From contig CAYFRM010000002.1 of the NCBI GenBank assembly GCA_964345635.1, positions 1-8,397 on the forward strand: a DNA stretch of 8,397 nucleotides, in the 5' to 3' direction. Shown here piece after piece: positions 1 to 5,565 of the stretch (the stretch's first letter is position 1; each line of letters begins with the position of its first letter). A program made the position numbers and the translations under genes. Below the pieces are notes generated by a model, which worked only from the letters and a program-made list of their open reading frames with translations, was not told the DNA's origin and did no database searches. Origin of the DNA: WVXT01 sp964345635 (GTDB lineage: Bacteria; UBA6262; WVXT01).

Positions 1-1
1 C

Positions 2-790
2 TTTGGACATCAGACCAAAAGGTGGAATCCTAAAATGGCTCAGTATATCTTCGGTGCTCGTAACAACATCCACATTATCGACTTGCAAAAGACTTTGGCG
101 AAGATAAAAGAAGCTTATAAGTTCGTTCGCAACATCGTAGCCAACAATCAGACGGTGCTGTTTGTGGGAACCAAACGTCAGGCCATGGAGATCATAAAAG
201 AAGAAGCAGAAAGGTGCGGGATGTTTTACGTCAATCAACGGTGGTGGGGAGGAATGTTGACCAATTTTTCCACCATTCGCCAGAGCGTGGAGCGACTGAA
301 GAAACTGGAGCAACTGCAGCAAGAATCAGAGTCTACTACTCTCACCAAGAAGGAATTGGTCAGGATAGAGAAGGAAAAATTGAAGCTGGTGAAGGGGCTG
401 TCAGGGATTAGAGATATGGAGAACTTGCCGGGAGCTATCTTTGTTATTGATCCGCCTCAGGAGGCAATTGCCGTCTCGGAAGCAATTAAATTGGAGATTC
501 CGGTAGTGGCCCTGGTGGACACAAACTGTGACCCTGAAGGTATAACTTATGTAATTCCCGGAAACGATGATGCTATCAGGTCAATTAAATTAATTACTCA
601 CATAATTGCCGAGGCGGTGATTGAAGGTAAAGAATTAAGAGAGAAAGAAGAGGTTACTGAAAAAGTAAAAGAAGAAGTTCCTCAGGAGGAAGTAAAAGAA
701 GAAACCAGAGAAGAAAAAGCCATAGATATCGAAAAGGAAGGAGAAATAGATGCAAATAAGCAGGGACTTAATTCGGGAACTGCGGAATAA
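2..790 (+). CDS. rpsB: 30S ribosomal protein S2, 5'-partial
   Basis: Structural protein of the small ribosomal subunit. The reading frame is already open at base 2. The residues before the first visible ATG (position 35) read FGHQTKRWNPK, the conserved S2 N-terminal motif, so that ATG is internal and the true start lies upstream, probably about 15 codons away. Other family marks are the IDLQKT segment, FVGTKRQA, the RWWGGMLTNF block, the coiled-coil insertion (about residues 85-120 from the ATG at 35), LPGAIFVIDP, and the DTNCDP...IPGNDDAIRSIKLI core. After about residue 198 the protein ends in a roughly 50-residue Glu/Lys-rich tail containing a near-repeat of nine residues (VKEEVPQEE then VKEETREEK). 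Acidic tails are common in S2 and vary between lineages. The last 41 nt overlap tsf, and the final residues (ANKQGLNSGTAE) lose the acidic character. Identity is certain; the exact C-terminus is less so. Confidence 0.97.
   Translation, partial: FGHQTKRWNPKMAQYIFGARNNIHIIDLQKTLAKIKEAYKFVRNIVANNQTVLFVGTKRQAMEIIKEEAERCGMFYVNQRWWGGMLTNFSTIRQSVERLKKLEQLQQESESTTLTKKELVRIEKEKLKLVKGLSGIRDMENLPGAIFVIDPPQEAIAVSEAIKLEIPVVALVDTNCDPEGITYVIPGNDDAIRSIKLITHIIAEAVIEGKELREKEEVTEKVKEEVPQEEVKEETREEKAIDIEKEGEIDANKQGLNSGTAE
738..743 (+). promoter_or_regulatory. Ribosome binding site of tsf inside rpsB
   Basis: AAGGAG lies 6 nt before the ATG at 750, near-ideal spacing. It supports that start although it lies inside the rpsB tail. 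EF-Ts translation therefore starts on mRNA still being read by ribosomes finishing S2, which suggests translational coupling. Confidence 0.7.
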
Positions 791-1346
791 GACGGGTGCG
801 GGTGTAATGGATTGTAAACGGGCGTTATTGGAGGCTGGCGGAGATATGCAAAAGGCTCAGGATATTTTGAGAGAAAAAGGGAGCGTCGTAGCGATTAAAC
901 GTTCCGCGCGGGATACAAAAGAGGGATTGATTTCTTCTTATGTTCATAGCGGTAGCAAATTAGGCGTTCTTTTGGAGATGAACTGCGAGAGCGATTTCGT
1001 TGCCAAAACGGGCGAGTTTTCTCAACTGGCAAAGGAAGTGGCAATGCAAATAGCAGCCATGGACCCCCTGTGGATTAAGCCCGAAGATGTACCTGATGAA
1101 GTCATTGAAAAGGAGAAAGAGATATACAAGAAACAAGCACAGGAATCGGGAAAGCCAGAAAAGGTCGTAGATAAGATTGCTCAAGGCAGACTGGAAAAAT
1201 ATTTTACTCAGGTCTGTCTTCTGGAACAGCCGTATATTAAGGACCCCAAACTTAAGATAAAGGACCTGATAACGGATGCGGTCACCAAACTGGGAGAGAA
1301 CATTAGAGTGGGGCGGTTTAGCCGGTTCAAGATAGGAGAGGAATAG
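750..1346 (+). CDS. tsf: Elongation factor Ts, short form
   Basis: Guanine-nucleotide exchange factor that recycles EF-Tu from its GDP to its GTP state in the cytoplasm. Residues 1-40 form the UBA-like EF-Tu-binding domain with the first family signature, LRNKTGAGVMDCKRAL (11-26). The second signature is EMNCESDFVAK (76-86), with Ser where most members have Thr in TDFV; this segment contacts the EF-Tu nucleotide site. A C-terminal segment (about 140-198) follows. At 198 residues it matches the short EF-Ts of Thermus and Thermotoga rather than the roughly 280-residue E. coli form. By family knowledge, the short Thermus form acts as a dimer. The ATG at 750 has a good Shine-Dalgarno and puts the UBA motif at the usual distance. 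The gene follows rpsB as in most bacteria, but with an unusual 41-nt overlap. Confidence 0.97.
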   Translation: MQISRDLIRELRNKTGAGVMDCKRALLEAGGDMQKAQDILREKGSVVAIKRSARDTKEGLISSYVHSGSKLGVLLEMNCESDFVAKTGEFSQLAKEVAMQIAAMDPLWIKPEDVPDEVIEKEKEIYKKQAQESGKPEKVVDKIAQGRLEKYFTQVCLLEQPYIKDPKLKIKDLITDAVTKLGENIRVGRFSRFKIGEE

Positions 1347-1350
1347 AAAA

Positions 1351-1380
1351 CTGGAGTTCTCCCGAAAGGGAGGAGACCAG
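1351..1380 (+). other. Intergenic RNA hairpin 1 with GAAA loop
   Basis: Left arm 1351-1363 pairs with right arm 1368-1380 around a GAAA tetraloop (1364-1367). The upper stem is 7 bp, with one T-G wobble. A 2x2 mismatch follows, then a lower 4-bp stem CTGG/CCAG. No T-run follows, so it is not a classic intrinsic terminator. A role in RNA processing or in partial attenuation between the highly expressed rpsB-tsf and pyrH is an inference. Confidence 0.6.
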
Positions 1381-1386
1381 AAGTAT

Positions 1387-1409
1387 CTCCCCGATTTTCA
1401 TCGGGGGAG
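1387..1409 (+). other. Intergenic RNA hairpin 2
   Basis: CTCCCCGAT (1387-1395) pairs with ATCGGGGGAG (1400-1409) around a TTTC loop. This gives a 9-bp GC-rich stem with a single bulged G. It sits 19 nt before the pyrH start. No downstream T-tract is present, so termination by this hairpin alone is unlikely. It may act as a processing site or limit read-through. Confidence 0.6.
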
Positions 1410-1428
1410 GAATAGAAAAGGGGGTAAG

Positions 1429-2142
1429 ATGACCAAGGTAAAATACAAGCGGGTTATTTTGAAAATGAGCGGGGAAGTTCTGGTGGGCACGCACAAATAT
1501 GGAATCGATCCCCGGGCGATTAAGTTCTTCGCGGGAGAGATAGAAAAAGCTTACTCTCTGGGAGTACAACTTGCCGTGGTAGTCGGCGGGGGGAATATAT
1601 GGAGAGGGATTTCTCCTTTTGCCCAGGAGATTGACAGGGTTACGGCCGACTATATGGGAATGTTAGCAACAATAATTAACGGGCTGGCTCTACAAGACGC
1701 GCTGGAAGAGCTGGGAATTCCTACCAGAGTGCAGACGGCCATAGAGATAGCTAAACTCGCGGAGCCTTTTATTCGCCGCAGAGCAATCCGCCACCTGGAA
1801 AAAAGGAGGATAGTTATCTTTGCGGGAGGAACAGGGAACCCTTATTTTACAACCGATACAGCTTCCGCCCTGCGGGCAGTAGAAGTTGGTGCGGAAATAG
1901 TTTTGAAAGCCACGAAGGTCGACGGCGTTTATGACCGGGACCCCACAAAGTACAAAAAAGCCAGGAAATTCAGTAGTCTCACGTTTATGGAGGCAATAAA
2001 TCGTCGATTGAAGGTTGTAGATGCGACGGCGCTTTCCCTTTGCTGGGAAAACAAGATTCCGCTTATGGTATTCAACATAAACAAAGCGGGGCAGATTAAG
2101 AGAGCTGTCCGGGGAGAAAAGGTAGGTACAATAATCAAATAA
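1429..2142 (+). CDS. pyrH: Uridylate (UMP) kinase
   Basis: Phosphorylates UMP to UDP with ATP in pyrimidine nucleotide synthesis. It is the bacterial hexameric enzyme of the amino-acid-kinase fold, cytoplasmic, and in the family usually activated by GTP and inhibited by UTP. Visible marks are LKMSGEVL (11-18, phosphate binding), VVGGGNIWRG (51-60), the MGMLATIINGLALQDALE helix region (76-93), AEPFIRRRAIRHLEK (111-125), AGGTGNPYFTTDTASALRA (132-150, UMP and ATP site) and KATKVDGVYDRDP (160-172). The length of 237 residues is normal. The ATG has a G-rich ribosome site (1420-1424) close upstream, with 4 nt spacing. It lies 82 nt after tsf, beyond two hairpins, and 16 nt before frr, the usual pyrH-frr pairing. 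Confidence 0.97.
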   Translation: MTKVKYKRVILKMSGEVLVGTHKYGIDPRAIKFFAGEIEKAYSLGVQLAVVVGGGNIWRGISPFAQEIDRVTADYMGMLATIINGLALQDALEELGIPTRVQTAIEIAKLAEPFIRRRAIRHLEKRRIVIFAGGTGNPYFTTDTASALRAVEVGAEIVLKATKVDGVYDRDPTKYKKARKFSSLTFMEAINRRLKVVDATALSLCWENKIPLMVFNINKAGQIKRAVRGEKVGTIIK

Positions 2143-2146
2143 GGAG
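2141..2146 (+). promoter_or_regulatory. Ribosome binding site of frr overlapping pyrH stop
   Basis: AAGGAG shares its two A bases with the pyrH TAA stop. It lies 12 nt before the frr ATG, longer than the usual 5-9 nt. No better in-frame start exists nearby, and MAKNIYDK is a plausible RRF N-terminus. Confidence 0.6.
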
Positions 2147-2158
2147 AGAATAGCGCGT

Positions 2159-2716
2159 ATGGCAAAGAACATTTATGATAAGGTTAAGCTGCAAATGGAG
2201 AAAGCAATCGAGAATTTGAAGCACGAATTTACGACTATTCGTACAGGCCGCGCTTCCACTTCTCTATTGGAAGGTATCCGGGTTGCCTATTACGGAACTC
2301 AGGTTCCCATCACTCAGGTTGCCAATGTTGTCATCCCGGAGGTAAGATTGATCGAGATAAAGCCCTGGGATAAAAGTGTCCTTCCGGAGATAGAAAAGGC
2401 AATCATAAAGTCCGATTTGGGATTAAGCCCGCTCAATGACGGAAAAATTATCCGGCTCAAGATACCGGCCTTAACCGAAGAGCGGCGCAGGGAGCTGGTA
2501 AAGAGAATCGGAAAGATTGCTGAAGACCACAAGGTAGAACTGCGTAACATCAGGAGGCAAGCCAAGGAAGAGTTGAGGGAATTGGAGACGAAAAAAGTCA
2601 TTTCGGAAGACGAAAAGTTTAAGGCTACGGAAAAAATCAGTCATACGACGAATGAATATATTGGAAAGATTGACGAAACTCTCGGGCATAAAGAGAAAGA
2701 GATAATGGAAGTATGA
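2159..2716 (+). CDS. frr: Ribosome recycling factor
   Basis: With EF-G it splits the post-termination ribosome so that subunits can start a new round. At 185 residues it has exactly the family length. Domain I (three-helix bundle) is made of residues 1-30 and about 105-185, with FTTIRTGRAS (24-33) and the ELRNIRRQAKEEL segment (127-139) carrying conserved arginines that contact rRNA. Domain II (about 31-104) has the YYGTQVPITQVANV strand region (44-57), IKPWD (67-71) and SDLGLSPLNDGKIIRL (85-100), followed by LTEERRRELVK (105-115). It is preceded by pyrH, the near-universal neighbour. The TGA stop runs directly into a heptamer repeat array, whose first base is the A of the stop. Confidence 0.98.
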   Translation: MAKNIYDKVKLQMEKAIENLKHEFTTIRTGRASTSLLEGIRVAYYGTQVPITQVANVVIPEVRLIEIKPWDKSVLPEIEKAIIKSDLGLSPLNDGKIIRLKIPALTEERRRELVKRIGKIAEDHKVELRNIRRQAKEELRELETKKVISEDEKFKATEKISHTTNEYIGKIDETLGHKEKEIMEV

Positions 2717-2771
2717 TTACAGATTATAGATTACAAATTACAAATTACAGATTACAAGTTACAGACGATAG
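2716..2771 (+). repeat. ATTACAR heptanucleotide tandem repeat
   Basis: Seven head-to-tail 7-mers run from 2716 to 2764: ATTACAG, ATTATAG, ATTACAA, ATTACAA, ATTACAG, ATTACAA, GTTACAG. A degenerate eighth unit (ACGATAG) ends at 2771. The array fills most of the 72-nt frr-uppS gap and contrasts in base composition with the flanking genes. Its last good units overlap the candidate -35 region of a promoter for uppS. Such arrays can change copy number by replication slippage. Confidence 0.85.
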
Positions 2772-2780
2772 AGATATAAT
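2751..2780 (+). promoter_or_regulatory. Candidate sigma-70 promoter upstream of uppS
   Basis: A perfect -10 box, TATAAT, lies at 2775-2780. With an 18-bp spacer, the -35 position (2751-2756) reads ATTACA, four of six matches to TTGACA. Transcription would begin near 2787, almost on the GTG start of uppS (2789), giving a leaderless or nearly leaderless mRNA. The position fits a boundary between the translation block and the envelope block. AT-rich sequence can match by chance, and no transcript data are available. Confidence 0.45.
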
Positions 2781-2788
2781 ACAAACGG

Positions 2789-3544
2789 GTGAAGAAGTTG
2801 GCTGAATACGAGGAACTTCTTAAGTCAATTAACAGGAAGAGACTTCCTCAGCATGTAGCAATCATTATGGACGGTAACGGTCGTTGGGCGCGAAGACATA
2901 AGCGGAGACGCATTGAGGGCCATCTGGAAGGCACCAAGGCAATAAGAAGAATAGTAAAATTCTGTGGAGAAATAGGAATCAAAATGCTTACACTGTTTGC
3001 TTTTTCCACAGAGAACTGGAACAGGCCCAGAAGAGAAGTTCGGGCGCTGATGAATCTGCTATACAAATTCTTAGGACAGGAGAAACATAATCTGCAAAAG
3101 AATAACATCAAGCTTCTTGTTTCGGGACAGATGGAAAGACTACCCGCTCAGGTGCGTGTCGAATTATCCAAAACGATAGATGCCACCAGGAAAAACAGTA
3201 GACTGATTTTGAATTTGGCCCTGAGTTACGGCGGGCGGGAAGAGATAGTTCGCGCCTGTCGCGAGATTGCCAGGCAGGTTTCCAATAAGACAAAAAAAAT
3301 AGAGGATATTAACGAAGAATCTTTTAATAATTATCTTTATACCGCCGGTCTGCCCTACCCCGACCTGTTAATTCGCACCAGCGGCGAATTCAGGATAAGT
3401 AACTTTCTTCTCTGGCAAATTGCTTATTCCGAAATCTACGTTACCCCGGTTCTCTGGCCGGATTTCGATCGCCGCGATTTGCTTTTGGCGCTGATAGATT
3501 ATCAGAATAGGGAGCGGCGTTTCGGTAAGCTGAAAAGCGGATAA
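2789..3544 (+). CDS. uppS: Isoprenyl transferase (undecaprenyl diphosphate synthase)
   Basis: Cis-prenyltransferase that adds isopentenyl units to farnesyl diphosphate to make undecaprenyl diphosphate, the lipid carrier for peptidoglycan and surface polysaccharides. It works at the membrane surface. Visible marks are VAIIMDGNGRWA (23-34, catalytic Asp28), EGHLEG (43-48), LFAFSTENWNRP (69-80), LSYGGREEI (145-153) and LLIRTSGEFRISNFLLWQIAYSE (193-215, with the conserved arginines that bind the isopentenyl diphosphate). The length of 251 residues is typical. The GTG start is the first possible one after an in-frame TAA at 2777 and has almost no Shine-Dalgarno (only ACGGG). A TTG at 2798 is an alternative start. 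The gene ends 8 nt before cdsA. The product chain length (C55) is inferred from family and context. Confidence 0.95.
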   Translation: MKKLAEYEELLKSINRKRLPQHVAIIMDGNGRWARRHKRRRIEGHLEGTKAIRRIVKFCGEIGIKMLTLFAFSTENWNRPRREVRALMNLLYKFLGQEKHNLQKNNIKLLVSGQMERLPAQVRVELSKTIDATRKNSRLILNLALSYGGREEIVRACREIARQVSNKTKKIEDINEESFNNYLYTAGLPYPDLLIRTSGEFRISNFLLWQIAYSEIYVTPVLWPDFDRRDLLLALIDYQNRERRFGKLKSG

Positions 3545-3552
3545 GGAAGATA

Positions 3553-4392
3553 ATGGAACGAATAAAGACGCCGTTGGTTATTATTCCTATATTGCTATTG
3601 ATAATACATTGGGGGATTATCCCCTTTTTTCTTTTGGTTATTGCGGGAGTTATTGTAAGTCTTCTGGAATTCTACAATTTGATGGAGAGAAGAAATTACC
3701 ATCCCCAGAAGCTCCTGGGAGTGCTGGGAGGTTTTTTTCTTTGTCTGAGCTTCTTTCTCTTTCGGGGAAAGTTATCCGGAGGGATGGCGGGATTCATTGT
3801 TACCATATTTTTGTTCCTGATTTTGATTGATGTGGTCTTGAAAAAAGAAATCAAGTTTGGCGTCTCTTCCGTTTCCGTAACTTTCCTGGGAATATTTTAT
3901 GTCTCCTGGCTGTTAAGCCATTTGATTCTCTTGCGCGACCTTCGCCCCCACGGAGAAGGGCTGATATACCTTCTGTTCATAACTACCTGGTGCGTGGATA
4001 CCGGCGCATATTGGGCAGGAACAAAGTTTGGACGGCACAAGTTGAGCCGTCTGATAAGTCCCAATAAGTCCTGGGAAGGAGCCATTTTTGGTTTGCTGAC
4101 AGGGATTGGTGTAGTTTTTGGCTGCCGGGCGCTATTGGGATTAAGGTTTTTTGCCCGCCTCAACTTAGACATAAATTTTATTACTCCTATGGAATGTGTG
4201 GTCATCGGGTTTCTCCTGGGAATTGGCGGACAGGTGGGAGACCTGACTGAATCACTGATCAAGAGAAATGCCGGAGTGAAAGATTCGGGCAAGCTCTTTC
4301 CTGGCGGCCACGGAGGAATGTTGGACAAAACAGACAGTCTGATGTTCAATGCTCCCCTGCTCTATTACTATGTCCGGTTTTTTCTCGGCTGA
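3553..4392 (+). CDS. cdsA: Phosphatidate cytidylyltransferase (CDP-diglyceride synthase)
   Basis: Integral membrane enzyme that joins CTP and phosphatidic acid into CDP-diacylglycerol, the precursor of the main phospholipids. The 279 residues are mostly hydrophobic, with roughly eight membrane segments (for example 6-40, 54-70, 78-96, 105-127, 135-150, 174-197 and 212-228). The conserved core reads WCVDTGAYWAGTKFG (146-160) and LISPNKSWEGAIFG (167-180). The C-terminal CDS signature starts at SLIKRNAGVKDSGKLF (234-249) and continues with PGGHGGMLDKTDS (250-262). The signature is atypical: most members read PGHGG and LDRxDS, whereas here there is an extra glycine (PGGHGG) and Lys replaces Arg. 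The aspartates expected to bind metal are kept (Asp244, Asp258, Asp261). The AAGGA site at 3543-3547 sets the ATG. Identity is firm. Confidence 0.94.
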   Translation: MERIKTPLVIIPILLLIIHWGIIPFFLLVIAGVIVSLLEFYNLMERRNYHPQKLLGVLGGFFLCLSFFLFRGKLSGGMAGFIVTIFLFLILIDVVLKKEIKFGVSSVSVTFLGIFYVSWLLSHLILLRDLRPHGEGLIYLLFITTWCVDTGAYWAGTKFGRHKLSRLISPNKSWEGAIFGLLTGIGVVFGCRALLGLRFFARLNLDINFITPMECVVIGFLLGIGGQVGDLTESLIKRNAGVKDSGKLFPGGHGGMLDKTDSLMFNAPLLYYYVRFFLG

Positions 4393-4400
4393 GGTGAGGA
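4391..4400 (+). promoter_or_regulatory. Ribosome binding site deciding the TTG start of dxr
   Basis: GAGGTGAGGA follows directly after the cdsA stop and offers GAGGTG with an 8-nt spacing to TTG at 4405. No ATG or GTG lies at a usable position, and the coenzyme-binding motif begins a few codons after the TTG, so the TTG start is well supported. Confidence 0.7.
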
Positions 4401-4404
4401 TAAC

Positions 4405-5565
4405 TTGAAAAGGATTGCCATTCTCGGTTCGACTGGTTCCATAGGGGTTAATACGTTAAATGTAATAAGAAAACTGGGCAAAAGTCATAGAGTTACGGGA
4501 ATCTCCGCCCAGAAGAACGTAAACTTACTAATAAAGCAAATAATCGAATTTAAACCAGCAATTGTAGCCCTGGGAAATGAAAGGGCAGCCCGGGAATTAG
4601 AAAAGAGAATCCGCCGTTTTCGCCCTCTTCCCAGAATTTATAAGGGAATTTCCGGATTAGTTGAGTTTGCTCGCACTCCCCTTTCTAATTTTGTTGTTTC
4701 GGCTTTGGTTGGCGCAGCGGGACTGTTACCCACATTGGCAGCAATTGAAACGGGAAAGGATATCGCCTTAGCCAATAAAGAAATACTGGTGATGGCGGGT
4801 GGGTTGATTATTAAAGCTGCCAGGAAAAGAGGCATTAAAATCTTGCCTCTGGACAGTGAGCATAGCGCCATATTTCAGTGTTTGCGGCCGGAAAAGATAG
4901 ACAATGTTCGCCGTCTAATATTGACAGCTTCCGGGGGGCCTTTTTACAGATATAAAAAGAGTCAACTGGAAAAGGTAACCGTGGAAGAGACTCTGCGTCA
5001 CCCCACCTGGCAAATGGGCAAAAAGATCACGGTTGACTCAGCGACCCTGATGAATAAGGGCCTGGAAGCGATTGAAGCCACTCACCTCTTCGGGATAGAC
5101 ATCAATCGTATTGAGATATTGATTCATCCGCAAGCAACTGTCCATTCGTTGGTGGAGCTTGTCGACGGATCGATTCTGGCTCAACTGGCAATTGCCGACA
5201 TGCGCATTCCCATTCAATTTGCCCTGACCCATCCCGAACGCTATGTGAGCAGATTGCAAGGATTAAAATTGGAAAAGATGGCGCGTCTTACTTTCCACAA
5301 GCCGGATTTAGGCAATTTTCCCTGTCTCGGCCTGGCTCTCAGGGCTGGCAGGTTAGGGGGAACGATGCCGGTTGTTTTGAACGCAGCCGATGAGATAGCC
5401 GTAGAGGCTTTTCTGGAAAGAAAAATAAAATTTACCGATATTCCCAAAATCATCGAATGGGTAATGAAAGAACATAAAGTGAATAAGAAACCGAGTTTGA
5501 AAAAAATTTTGGAAGTGGACAGCTGGGCGAGAAACAGGACGAAGGAGAAGATAGAATGCTCTTGA
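4405..5565 (+). CDS. dxr: 1-deoxy-D-xylulose 5-phosphate reductoisomerase
   Basis: Second enzyme of the MEP pathway. It converts 1-deoxyxylulose 5-phosphate to 2-C-methylerythritol 4-phosphate with NADPH and a divalent metal, and the family is the target of fosmidomycin. The N-terminal Rossmann motif is ILGSTGSIG (6-14). Then come ALANKE (121-126), LPLDSEHSAIFQ (148-159; metal ligands Asp150 and Glu152), LTASGGPF (173-180), HPTWQMGKKITVDSATLMNKGLEAIEA (199-225; metal ligand Glu221 and the flexible active-site loop) and HPQATVHSLVELVDGS (241-256). AQLAIADMRIPI (259-270) has Ala where Pro is usual in PDM. The length of 386 is typical. The TTG start is common for moderately expressed genes. The last 10 nt overlap the start of rseP, suggesting coupled translation. 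Confidence 0.97.
   Translation: MKRIAILGSTGSIGVNTLNVIRKLGKSHRVTGISAQKNVNLLIKQIIEFKPAIVALGNERAARELEKRIRRFRPLPRIYKGISGLVEFARTPLSNFVVSALVGAAGLLPTLAAIETGKDIALANKEILVMAGGLIIKAARKRGIKILPLDSEHSAIFQCLRPEKIDNVRRLILTASGGPFYRYKKSQLEKVTVEETLRHPTWQMGKKITVDSATLMNKGLEAIEATHLFGIDINRIEILIHPQATVHSLVELVDGSILAQLAIADMRIPIQFALTHPERYVSRLQGLKLEKMARLTFHKPDLGNFPCLGLALRAGRLGGTMPVVLNAADEIAVEAFLERKIKFTDIPKIIEWVMKEHKVNKKPSLKKILEVDSWARNRTKEKIECS

Larger units (their letters stand above)
1338..1419 (+). repeat. 13-bp direct repeats flanking the tsf-pyrH hairpins
   Basis: GAGGAATAGAAAA occurs at 1338-1350, spanning the tsf stop codon, and again identically at 1407-1419. The 56 nt between the copies hold both hairpins of this gap. 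The pattern could reflect a local duplication or the trace of a small inserted element. It could also be chance in purine-rich sequence that carries ribosome-binding-like bases. Confidence 0.5.

Noticed and set aside
35..37. ATG at 35 as the start of rpsB
   Set aside because: The frame continues upstream to base 2 and encodes the conserved FGHQTKRWNPK of S2, so this Met is internal.
214..411. Overlapping + strand frame inside rpsB
   Set aside because: The rpsB frame here encodes conserved S2 sequence. The alternative product is arbitrary in composition.
1351..1409. Intrinsic terminators between tsf and pyrH
   Set aside because: Both hairpins lack a following T-run. The only T-rich bases are in the loop of the second, so plain termination is not supported.
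1690..2172. Reverse-strand open frames opposite the 3' half of pyrH
   Set aside because: They are antisense to conserved UMP kinase motifs, and no motif is seen in their translations.
2716..2771. CRISPR array
   Set aside because: Units are 7 nt with no spacers and no cas genes are nearby; it is a simple tandem repeat.
3897..4349. Reverse-strand open frame opposite cdsA
   Set aside because: It is the complement of a conserved coding region and shows no protein family features of its own.
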